From contig NC_053390.1 of assembly GCF_905171765.1 (NCBI RefSeq), positions 303,932,622-303,996,621 on the forward strand: a DNA stretch of 64,000 nt, given 5' to 3'. Of this stretch, positions 43,992-54,287 are shown piece by piece. Position 1 is the stretch's first letter. Every line of letters begins with the position of its first letter. Under the pieces are notes generated by a model, which saw only the letters and a list, made by a program, of their open reading frames with translations, was not told the origin of the DNA and made no database searches. This stretch comes from Bufo bufo (lineage: Eukaryota; Chordata; Amphibia; Anura; Bufonidae). The position numbers and the translations under genes were made by a program.

Positions 43992-44915
43992 GTGCTTGGA
44001 TCTACAACTACCCACCTAAGACCACCACAAAGTGACTATACTTTATATTCTGATTGAGACTCTATATAGGATACTGGGTCCTTTAGGATCACTCTGCAGT
44101 TTAACCAGAATCAAACCAGCACCTGATTTGAGCTGACGTCACGCTACAGCTGCTATCCTTCGGCGAAGACTGCAAACATCTCTTATGTGAGACATCGAGG
44201 TCTATGCTTTATATAGCCGGAAAGTTTGAGCGCCGGGAAATAACAAGCGACATACCGAAAGACCTTAAATATCGCAGGAGTACGTGACACTTATAAAGAG
44301 ACTCAGCCCAGGAGAGCAGTGAACGGAGGGAACAGGTAAGAGGCTGTGTGTGGGGGACGCCCCAGACGCCAGCCTTATTTTCGATACCGGACTTCCCAAG
44401 CGATTGAATTTATCTGCTGATATCGAGTTCTATATTTCAAACTTGCAAATAACTTTTATATTGCCACACAAGCAACTTCCTATACTGCCACATATTATCA
44501 GTGACAACTATTTGGGAAGAAATGTAATAATCACAATTCCTTTTTACAATTATTGTATAATTTATAATAGGTTAAGGTATATATTATCAATTGTACACGA
44601 AGATTTATTCGATTAATTTCTATTTCTATTATGTTCAATAACCAAGGGACACTTTATTGAATATTTGATATATTGTTTTTTCACCACTGCACAGTTCATA
44701 TTCTTTTGAATGCAAAGAGTTGAAATTCGAGATCCAAATAATCGCAGAATTTTATTATCGCAGAATATTATAGGAATATTTATAATCGTAGAACATTGTA
44801 GGGGTAAATATTATCTTATTCTTTGTGAAATTTTATCGTAATAAATTGAAAATTTTATTTTAACTGTTAGATGGTGAGTGCCTGTTTTTAAATTTCTAAA
44901 GTAATTAATAATATA

Positions 44916-45260
44916 TTTTAATGCTGGCCTGTAGGTGGCAGCACTGCGTTGAAATATACTGAATCCTGTATTCTGTAATGGATAGATGTCCAATACAGAA
45001 TACAAGTGGCAATCTAATGATTGCATGTTCTACTTACCTAGGATGGCTTAAAAAAGTTAAAAAAAAATAAGTTAAAAAAGTTTTTCAAATATAAATATTT
45101 AATATAAAAATTGCTTCAAATGAAAAAATAAATAAAAAAACATCATGGGCATTGCCACATCAGAAAGCGCCTGTGCTATTACAATATACATGTTGTTTTC
45201 CCAGAAGGCAAATGGCGTAGTGGAAACAAAAAAGCAATATGGGGGTTCAGTATTATATTT
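44916..45260 (+). repeat. IGHV-flank duplication, copy C (right part), V segment deleted
   Basis: Matches 9,965-10,318, then jumps at about 45,250 to sequence matching 12,703 onward ('tattatatttatatat... ttagcaatag'). The intervening 2.4 kb, which in the other copy holds the IGHV segment, is missing. Confidence 0.75.
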
Positions 45261-46721
45261 ATATATATATATTTACTAGTGTTAGCAATAGTGGAATATG
45301 TGTATGTTAAATATACAAACATACACAAATTTGTTATTTTAAAAATCTAGGTATTTGTTTTAGCTATATTTGGTATAGCAGGGTTTTTTACTGCATAAAA
45401 TATACAAACGCACGCAGATTTTGTTTTCCATTTATTAAAAAAAATAAAAATATTAAAATGTCCAAATTTCTCCAAGATGAAAATCTTAGGGAACAACATA
45501 AAAAAGTCACTTTGAAGGGGCTTGTAATGTTTTGGCACTGTACAACAGTTTTATGGCAGTACGATGCCATAGAACGAGCAATAGGTCACCAAAATCCAAA
45601 ATACGTCAGTCTTTTGAAGTCTTGCTGTGGGCCCAGCCAGTAGATAAATTACATAAATAGTCTCAATTTTCAGGGTGCAAGCGTATGATAATGGTTTTAG
45701 AAACGTTTTGTCTTAAAACATTTTATAATAGTTGGAAAAAAATTCATAATAAAGAAAAAATACTGCATCATTTTTTTTCTAAATGTTCAGTTTTTCCTTA
45801 AATATTTTTTGAACACAAAAAGGTCTAAGGTGCCCTGTGAAAAATATCAAATACATGTAGGTTGGCTCAGAAATTAATCAGTTATTTGCAGATAAATAGG
45901 CCCATTACTACAACTAAAAAAATGGCTTGGTAAGGAAGGGGGATAAACACTCCGGTAATGAAGCTGTTAATATGGGGTTTGTGACCTGCAAGGCATGGAG
46001 CTGGATGAGTAGTCTTTGAGCTCCATCGCATTGAGGCTTCTGGCTCAGCAAGTTGTTCCCAGCGTCAGATGCGGGATGCCATGATGGCATAGACAAGCAT
46101 GTGGGAGGCACTGAGCAGCTATCTTCTGGTTCCTTAGACCCTTGTGCAGCATCCCAAATATGTGTGTAAATGGGACACTTCAAACATCTTAATATATATA
46201 CATGTGTTCATTTGCATTGTATGGTATTTTCTATTATCTGGCTGGCAATGTGATGTACACCCATTCGCCCCTAGGTGGTGCTGGCACCACATAATATTTA
46301 TAGTGGGGTGTGTCTAGACAGGAAGTTAGTTAGTTGAAGTTGGAGAGTGAGACGAGGAGACGCAAGTTCACGGAGGAGAGAAACAGGCATCGTCCAACAT
46401 GTAGTCTGTTATTTCTACACCTTGGTAATGGCCAGGCTAAGGGTGTACACCTAACATTTATCTACAGCAGCAAAGCACAAGACAGTAAGTCTATGTCTGG
46501 ATATGGGGAGAGACTAGCGAGGGTAACAGCTAAACTTAGCTCATGGACCTCATTAGCACAAGTGCCTGAGAGCAACTTTCCGAGTGCCAGGACACAAATG
46601 GACCTGACGGGGGTATTGCTTACTTTTCGTTCGCCCCCTCCCATACTTAACCGCCCCTTATCCAACCCCCTCCCACCCATACATTTCCAACCCAATGTTC
46701 TGTATCCCATCAAACCCTAAC
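45261..46721. other. Unassigned
   Basis: No gene supported. A 128-codon open frame at 46,334-46,720 has no motif I recognise. AT-rich to about 45,900, more balanced afterwards. Confidence 0.4.
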
Positions 46722-46959
46722 AAAAACTTGGACACCTGGCTGGATTAAATTGGCCACAGCAGCCGTTTATTAGCATACAAATATAAACATAATCATAACA
46801 ATACAATTACTCCCGGGGGAGGTCCTTGAAGCCCAAAATAACTGAGTTACCCGACCAGGTGAGCCATCTTGCCTCCAGCCGTTGCCGTTATATTCCCACA
46901 CAACTGATCGGCCATCATGGGAGTCAAGCCCCAACCGTGGAGCCCTCCCATCATCCTCA

Positions 46960-47310
46960 CCTGCGAATATAACCAACTTCAAGGATCTCCCGCCGCCACC
47001 AACGGACAGACTTGACCCCTTAATTCTGTGCGTCCCTCCACATCCTCTATCCCCTCTTGCAAGGCCAAACTCCACATATCTAGGCCCACTGCATTTAAAT
47101 GCACTCCATCTGACCTCCAATAGCCCCCAACACCCTTCTCCAGCTCCATATGCCTTATTGCCACCGTCCCATTCCTTGCCATAAAGCGATCCATTGCCCA
47201 GTTAACTTTAACTCTGGCCCTGTTCATAGCTTCCACCGACCTGGCACCCCTTCAAACCTTCCTCGGGACTATGTCTGACCATACCGTCCTTAACTTTGGA
47301 AACAAAGCAG
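46960..47310 (-). pseudogene. SGNH-hydrolase-like fragment
   Basis: The minus-strand reading contains FPKLRTVWSDIVPR, a stop, then RGARSVEAMNRARVKVN and WRSDGVHLNAVGLDMW. The DGVHL block holds the Asp and His expected in the C-terminal catalytic block of SGNH hydrolases. Such domains occur in Ngaro-type DIRS retroelements of fish and amphibians, so this is probably a retroelement scrap. No serine block is seen, and one in-frame stop breaks it. Confidence 0.65.
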
Positions 47311-47849
47311 ACTGTAAAATTTGGGTTCGTACCGAACTTTAGGATTTTTGGACCCCGGACCCGAACCCAAACATTTCAATAAAAGTTTGGGTTCGGGTTC
47401 GGTGTTCGGCGATTTCTTGCCACTTTTTGAAAGGCTGCAGAGCAGCCAATCAACAAGTGTTTAACTGTGTGACCTTGGAAGCTATCAGAGCCATGCCTAC
47501 TAATGGCATGGCTGTGATTGGCCAGTGCAGCATGTGACCCATCCTCTATATAAGCTGGAGTCACGTAGCGCTGCATGTCACTCTGCTGTGATTAGTGTAG
47601 GGAGAGGATGATGCTGCTGCTGTAAGGTAGAGAATAGGACAGAATCTGTTATCAGAACTCCAATTGAACTCAGCTATCTACATAGATTTAGTTGTGTGGG
47701 TGCAGTGCACAATCTTTTTACCCTGCCCTGAGCCCAGTGACAGAGAAAAATAACTTTTATCCGTCTGTAAGTTAGGTGGGCAGCAGCGGCGGCCATTGTA
47801 TGCAAGCTCAGCGCACCAGCACTGCATCTGAGCTTTTGTGACATTCAAA

Positions 47850-48428
47850 TCCAAGCTTGAAATACTGCAATAATAATAATCTGGTTTTAAAAAAACACCC
47901 TTTTTTGGCAATATACAACATCTGGTGCCTTTGTAGGTTTAGTCAGTGTGCAATTTAAGCTAGAAATACAGCCATAATTTTCTGGGTTTTTAAAAGCACC
48001 TTTTTTGGCAAAATACACAATTTTACAGCCCTTGCTACATCTGCATGTGTGAAATTCAAGCGTTATATACAGCTTTCATATTCTGTTAGTAAAAAAAACA
48101 CCCTTTTTATGCAAAATACTTAATATTGCAGCCCTTGCTGCATCTGTGATTGTTAAAACAAGTTTTTTAAAAATTCATAATTTTCTGGCTTTGAAAAAAC
48201 ACCAATTTTTGGCAATATTTCCAACATCTGGTGCCTTTGCAGGATTAGTCACTGTGCAATTTAAGCTAGAAATAGAGCTATAATTTTCTGGTTTTTAAAA
48301 ACACCCTTTTTTGGCAAAATACACAATTTTACAGCCCTTGCTGCATCTGCACGTGTGAAATTCAAGCGTTATATACAAATTTCATATTCTGTTAGTAAAA
48401 AAAATGCCTTTTTTTTGCAAAATACTTA
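47850..48428. repeat. hAT-2 5' tandem repeats
   Basis: Recurring 'ttttctggtttttaaaaac', 'acccttttttggcaaaatac' and 'cagcccttgctgcatctg' phrases. The array resumes at 51,190-51,638 and, as units of about 100 bp, at 57,183-57,550, with each interruption explained by a transposon. Confidence 0.75.
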
Positions 48429-49483
48429 CAAACCGGATTCCAAAAAAGTTGGGACACTAAACAAATTGTGAATAAAAACTGAATGCAATGATGTGGAGAT
48501 GGCAAATGTCAATATTTTATTTGTAATAGATGACAGATCAAACGTTTAATCCGAGTAAATGTATCATTTTAAAGGAAAAATACGTTGATTCCAATTTTCA
48601 CGGTGTCAACAAATCCCAAAAAAGTTGGGACAAGTAGCAATAAGAGGCTGGAAAAAGTAAATTTGAGCATAACGAAGAGCTGGAAGACCAATTAACACTA
48701 ATTAGGTCAATTGGCAACATGATTGGGTATAAAAAGAGCTTCTCAGAGTGGCATTGTCTCTCAGAAGCCAAGATGGGTAGAGGATCACCAATTCCCACAA
48801 TGTTGCGCAGAAAGATAGTGGAGCAATATCAGAAAGGTGTTACCCAGCCAAAAATTGCAAAGACTTTGCATCTATCATCATCAACTGTGCATAACATCAT
48901 TCGAAGATTCAGAGAATCTGGAACAATCTCTGTGCGTAAGGGTCAAGGCCGTAAAACCATACTGGATGCCCATGATCTCCGGGCCCTTAAACGACACTGC
49001 ACCACAAACAGGAATGCTACTGTAAAGGAAATCACAGAATGGGCTCAGGAATACTTCCAGAAACCATTGTCAGTGAACACAATCCACCGTGCCATCCGCC
49101 GTTGCCAGCTGAAACTCTACAGTGCAAAGAAGAAGCCATTTCTAAGCAAGATCCACAAGCTCAGGAGTTTTCACTGGGCCAGGGATCATTTAAAATGGAG
49201 TGTGGCAAAATGGAAGACTGTTCTGTGGTCAGACGAGTCACGATTCGAAGTTCTTTTTGGAAATCTGGGATGCCATGTCATCCGGACCAAAGAGGACAAG
49301 GACAACCCAAGTTGTTATCAACGCTCAGTTCAGAAGCCTGCATCTCTGATGGTATGGGGTTGCATGAGTGCGTGTGGCATGGGCAGCTTGCATGTCTGGA
49401 AAGGCACCATCAATGCAGAAAAATATATTCAGGTTCTAGAACAACATATGCTCCCATCCAGACGTCATCTCTTTCAGGGAAGA

Positions 49484-50643
49484 AGATTATATAAAAATAA
49501 ACAGGGCACTCAAGGAAAGCTGTGACCATATATTGAAACAATGATGGGCTTTATTAATGATATAATCGATAAAACAATTATGAATAATATAATCGATAAA
49601 ACAATTAAAATGCAGTAGAATAAATTGCAGGTAAGAAGTAATCGACAAATGGAAATATTCGACAGATAAAAAATATTCGACCGATAAAAATATATTCGAC
49701 AGATAAAAAGATAAGAATATATTCGGTTGACCAACTAGAATTCGATAGTCCAATATATTTATCTTTGATCCAGAAATTGTGAATATCCAAAAGACTTAAC
49801 GAGACTACAGTCTTGTGCTGAAAAATTGTTCAATTTGTCGCGGCGGCGTCCCGCCTAAGCTACTAAATAGCTTACAAGCAAATATAGTCCATTACCTTTA
49901 TATCGACCAAATGTTCGTCCGAAGTAATCACAAGAGCCTTCAAGTGTACTCACTCCCAGGATATGCCTTTGGATGTTTGTAGCAATATTCAGTCAGGAGA
50001 TTAAAGCCGGCTCTTTGTTCGGTTGTGGTCGTTGTTAATAAGGTAAATCCTTCAGTACAAAGATGGGGTGTAGCACCAGACGCATTTCGGGGTTCAACCC
50101 CTTCTTCAGTGATACCACTGAAGAAGGACTATATTTGCTTGTAAGCTATTTAGTAGCGAGTCACCGCTACCTACGTTGCTTAGGCGGGACGCCGCCGCGA
50201 CAAATTGAACAATTTTCAGCACAAGACTGTAGTCTCGTTAAGTCTTTTGGATATTCACAATTTCTGGATCAAAGATAAATATATTGGACTATCGAATTCT
50301 AGTTGGTCAACCGAATATATTCTTATCTTTTTATCTGTCGAATATATTTTTATCGGTCGAATATTTTTTATCTGTCGAATATTTCCATCTGTCGATTACT
50401 TCTTACCTGCAATTTATTCTACTGCATTTTAATTGTTTTATCGATTATATTATTCATAATTGTTTTATCGATTATATCATTAATAAAGCCCATCATTGTT
50501 TCAATATATGGTCACAGCTTTCCTTGAGTGCCCTGTTTATTTTTATATAATCTTGTTCCCTTATATTGAGTGAGTGGTCTCAATATACAGGAGCACCTGG
50601 TGTCATTTAGGTGATCCTAGTGCGACATCTTATCTATTTATTG
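49484..50643. mobile_element. Foldback element FB-2, 1.16 kb, inside the Tc1 transposase
   Basis: Flanked by a 14-bp duplication, tctttcagggaaga, at 49,470-49,483 and 50,644-50,657. Inverted arms run from 49,484 to about 49,890 and from about 50,125 to 50,553, with a ~235-bp centre. A ~90-nt non-repeated tail (50,554-50,643) lies beyond the right arm. The layout is the same as FB-1 in opposite orientation, and both tails contain an ACAG-GCACCT-like phrase. No enzyme is encoded. Confidence 0.8.
50074..50116 (-). ncRNA. Hammerhead-like motif at the centre of FB-2
   Basis: On the minus strand: ATCA, CTGAAGA, one extra A, GGGG-TTGAA-CCCC, GAAA, TGCG, TC, TGGT. Stem I ATCA/TGGT is four pairs including one G-T. 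The order equals that of the FB-1 motif. A truncated CACTGAAGAAGG copy faces it on the plus strand at 50,115-50,127. Confidence 0.45.
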
Positions 50644-51638
50644 TCTTTCAGGGAAGACCCTGCATTTTTCAACAAGATAATGCCAGACCACATTCTGCAT
50701 CAATCACAACATCATGGCTGCGTAGGAGAAGGATCCGGGTACTGAAATGGCCAGTCTGCAGTCCAGATCTTTCACCTATAGAGAACATTTGGTGCATCAT
50801 AAAGAGGAAGGTGCAACAAAGAAGGCCCAAGACGATTGAACAGTTAGAGGCCTGTATTAGACAAGAATGGGAGAGCATTCCTATTTCTAAACTTGAGAAA
50901 CTGGTCTCCTCGGTCCCCAGACGTCTGTTGAGTGTTGTAAGAAGAAGGGGAGATGCCACACAGTGGTGAAAATGGCCTTGTCCCAACTTTTTGGGGATTT
51001 GTTGACACCATGAAATTCTGATTCAACATATTTTTCCCTTAAAATGGTACATTTTCTCAGTTTAAACTTTTGTTCTGTGATTTATGTTCTATTCTGAATA
51101 AAATATTAGAAGTTGGCACCTCCACATCATTGCATTCAGTTTTTATTCACGATTTGTATAGTGTCCCAACTTTTTTGGAATCCGGTTTGTAATATTGCAG
51201 CCCTTACTGCATCTGTAATTGTTAAAAACAAGTTTTAAAAACTTCAATAATTTTCTGGCTTTGAAAAAACACCAATTTTTGGCAATATCCAACATCTGGT
51301 GCCTTTGCAGGATTAGTCAGTGTGCAATTTAAGCTAGAAATACAGCTATAATTTTCTGGCTTTTAAAAAACACCCTTTTTGTGCAAAATACACCATTTTA
51401 CAGCCCTCGCTGCATCTGCACGTGTGAACTTCAAGCGTTATATACTGCTGTCATATTCTGTTATTTAAAAAAAAACACCCATTTTGGGCAAAAAACTTAA
51501 TTTTGCAGCCTTTGCTGAATATGTCATTTTGAGATACACCCTTTAGATACTGTGGTTGTATTCTGCTATTATTAAAACACCCATTTTGGGCAAAAATCTT
51601 TAATTGCGGCCTAGTTTGCATCTGTACGTGTGAGATAC

Positions 51639-52290
51639 TGTAATGACCGACGTCACGCACAGGGAGGATAAAAGGGAAAGCCCTGCCCAAGGGAGAGGGA
51701 AAGGTGGTGACCCCTAACTCACCTTGCGGCTGGCACCTGACTGCCCTGACGTCCCTAGACGGGTTCCTCACCCGTGCGGCGATCACGTGCCTAAACCCTG
51801 GCTTTCCCTAAAATGAGCCCTAGATAGTGAACGGGCCGGTGGGATCGCTAGTCCGCACCACTATCACTAAGAGGGAAACACCAGGGAGAGGACAGACAAA
51901 ACAGACAAACACATACACCCAGGTGGGCGATCACAATAGACCACAAAGGTCCAACAGGGATCCGGATGGTAGCGTTCTGGACCAACTACCAGAGAACGCA
52001 GCAACACAGCTCCAGAAGGTCAGAATAGATGTCCAGGCAGGAAGCTCTATATCTGGCAACCAGAGAAGTGTGAGAGAGGAATATAAGGAGGTTTGGGAGT
52101 GCTGGACAAGGAACAGCTGAGGAGAAGGAGCTACGGATCCCTGAGTGAGCCAAAAGGGTTTGCAAAGCAAACCCAGAAAGCTACCATAAGGAAAACAGCC
52201 CTATCTTAAATAGAGCGTGCAGCCAACCGCTGCGACTTCCTGACCCCGGGTATAACGGAGTCAGGCGTGGTTCTCGATACCCTCGTGACA
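51639..52290 (-). repeat. Gypsy 3' LTR
   Basis: TG...CA ends on the plus strand (TGTAATGACC...CGTGACA), 652 bp. By eye about eight substitutions separate it from the LTR at 56,531-57,182. Confidence 0.95.
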
Positions 52291-53150
52291 GTACCCCCCT
52301 CTCTACGAGGGGCCTCCGGACACTCAGGACCAGGTCTCTCAGGATGAGAGGCATGAAAAACCCGAACTAGCCAGTCGGCGTTTACCTCAGACGCAGGAAC
52401 CCACATTCTTTCCTCGGGACCGTAACCTCTCCAATGCACCAGATATTGAAGAGAGCGGCGGACCCGAGGAGAATTAACAATTTTGGATATCTGAAATTCT
52501 AGATTACCATCCACGACAACAGGAGGGGGTGGCAGCGGTGACGGTTCTAGAGGTGGAACATATTTTTTGAGTAACGACTTATGAAAAACATTATGAATTT
52601 TAAAAGTCTGAGGTAACTCCAGGCGAAAAGCCACGGGGTTGATGATGGCTACAATTTTGTAAGGGCCAATAAACCTAGGACCCAGTTTCCATGAGGGAAC
52701 CTTCAATTTAATATTCCTAGTAGACAACCACACATAGTCATTCACTCCTAGGTCCGGACCTGGCGACCGTCTCTTATCAGCCATGCATTTGTATTTACCT
52801 CCCATATTTTTCAAGTTAGCTTGCACCTTCTGCCATACCGATGAAAGAGATGACGAAAACCGTTCCTCTTCGGGAACCCCAGAAGACCCCCCCTCTTTGA
52901 AAGTACAGAATTGGGGATGAAAACCATATGCACCAAGAAATGGTGACTTGCCAGTGGATTCCTGACGACGATTATTTATGGCAAACTCAGCTAACTGTAA
53001 ATATGATGACCACAACTCTTGGTTTTCAGACACAAAACATCTTAGATATGTCTCAAGGTTTTGGTTGGTACGCTCAGTCTGTCCATTCGAGGATGGAAAG
53101 CTGAGGAAAAGGACAAGTGTACCCCCAAACGGGAACAAAAAGCTTTCCAA
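52206..53150 (-). pseudogene. Gypsy integrase C-terminus with chromodomain
   Basis: Contains SNGQTERTNQNLE (integrase Glu region), a GPY/F-like stretch (LGPRFIGPYKIVAI) and a chromodomain (ISKIVNSPRVRRSLQYLVHWRGYGPEERMWVPASEV; key aromatic residues Y, W, W visible). Chromodomains direct chromovirus insertion to marked chromatin. The frame ends inside the 3' LTR. Confidence 0.88.
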
Positions 53151-54285
53151 AATTTAGAAATAAACTGGGTACCCCGATCCGAAACAACATCGGAGGGGAC
53201 CCCGTGAAGCTTCACGATTTCACTGACGAATACCTGAGCAAGAGTCTTAGCATTAGGTAGTGCGGGTAACGCAATGAAGTGTACCATTTTGCTAAACCTG
53301 TCCACTACTCCCAAAATAACTGTTTTACCCGCAGACAAAGGTAAGTCAGTGATAAAATCCATTGACATATGTGTCCACGGTCTATTGGGAATGACGAGTG
53401 GTAATAGAGACCCTGCAGGACGTGTATGTGAAACTTTTGCGCGCGCACAGGTAGAACAAGAAGACACAAAATCCAATACATCCTGACGCAACCTTGGCCA
53501 CCAAAAACGACGAGACAATAGCTCCAAGGTTGCTTTACTACCCGGGTGCCCAGCAAGTGCCAAACTATGATGTTCCTTTAATAATTCGAAACGTAGGTTC
53601 AACGGTACAAACAATTTCTCTGAGGGGCAAGAGACCGGGGCGTCCCCCTGGGCCTCTAACACCTTCCCCTCCAAAACAGAGTGTACTGCAGAAACAACCA
53701 CTCCTCTTTGAAGAATGGGCACCGGATCACTCACATTACCCCCTCCAGGGAAACAACGAGATAGTGCATCAGCCTTGGTGTTCTTTGCCCCAGGACGATA
53801 GGTAATCACAAAGTTAAACCTGGTAAAAAATAGCGACCACCTAGCCTGTCTAGGGGTGAGACGCTTAGCTGATTCGAGGTACAGGAGATTTTTGTGGTCC
53901 GTAATCACAGTGACGGGGTGGACTGCCCCCTCTAAGAAGTGACGCCACTCCTCAAACGCAAGTTTAATAGCTAATAGTTCCCTATTGCCAATATCGTAGT
54001 TCTTTTCTGCTGCAGATAGTTTTTTAGAAAAGAAAGCACAAGGACGCCATTTGCCAGGAGACGGACCCTGAGACAGCACCGCCCCCACTCCCACCTCTGA
54101 CGCATCGACTTCAACAATAAAAGGCTGAGAGACATCAGGTTGGACTAGTACAGGTGCTGAGGTAAACCTCTCTTTTAGAGAGGAAAAAGCAACTTTAGCG
54201 GCATCAGACCATTTAGAAAAATCAGTCCCCTTCCTAGTCATGTCAGTGAGCGGTTTTACAATAAGTGAATAATTTTTAATGAATT
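53095..54285 (-). pseudogene. Gypsy RNase H and integrase part of the polyprotein
   Basis: Starts after the frameshift near 54,290. RNase H is seen in IVEVDASEVGVGAVLSQ and HKNLLYLESAKRLTPRQARW. The integrase HHCC finger (HPGSK...CSTCARAK) and DDE core (MDFITDLP, VSDRGTQF) follow. A second frameshift near 53,095 occurs at the HP...NGQTER junction, so the third catalytic residue lies in the next frame. Confidence 0.88.
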
Positions 54286-54287
54286 TC

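Larger units (their letters stand above)
40977..44901. mobile_element. Foldback element FB-1, 3.9 kb, hammerhead-like motif in each arm
   Basis: Flanked by a 14-bp duplication, taattaataatata, at 40,963-40,976 and 44,902-44,915; the related region at 9,965-9,985 is the empty site. Arms of about 1.65 kb (41,066-42,720 and 43,240-44,901) are near-complements around a ~520-bp spacer. An ~89-nt non-repeated tail (40,977-41,065) is outside the left arm. The 14-bp duplication points to target-primed insertion rather than cut-and-paste. An 88-codon frame occurs in each arm (41,369-41,635 minus; 44,350-44,616 plus) with one residue difference; I do not recognise it. No polymerase is encoded. Confidence 0.75.
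48773..50969 (+). pseudogene. Tc1 transposase, intact except for a 1.16-kb insertion
   Basis: The N-terminal part (48,773-49,483) starts MGRGSPIPTMLRRKIVEQ, with helix-turn-helix (PKIAKTLHLSSSTVHNIIRR), a GRKT stretch and the catalytic WSDESRFE. The frame is cut at LFQGR. The C-terminal part (about 50,658-50,969) has the second Asp in FQQDNARPH and the Glu in SPDLSPIENIW, ending ...DATQW. Both halves are free of stops and are in register across the target duplication, so FB-2 is the only visible lesion. Confidence 0.9.
48429..51189 (+). mobile_element. Tc1/mariner transposon (second family) split by FB-2
   Basis: Inverted ends CAAACCGGATTCCAAAAAAG and complement, flanked by TA (48,427-48,428 and 51,190-51,191); the flanking hAT-2 repeat shows the empty site 'aatacttaatattgcag'. 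About 1.6 kb without FB-2, a usual Tc1 length. Confidence 0.92.

Noticed and set aside
41369..44616. 88-codon frame present in both arms of FB-1
   Set aside because: Identity of the two follows from the inverted repeat; no domain is recognisable, so I do not call it a gene, though a conserved peptide cannot be excluded.
44916..46200. Search for a second V segment after the copy C flank
   Set aside because: No leader, framework motif or CACAGTG plus nonamer pair was found; the V region appears deleted.
46334..46720. 128-codon open frame
   Set aside because: No motif, no duplicate, no splice or promoter context; kept only as unassigned sequence.
49487..50550. 88-codon frame in both arms of FB-2
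   Set aside because: AT-rich, Ile/Phe/Tyr-rich translation of inverted arms; no motif.
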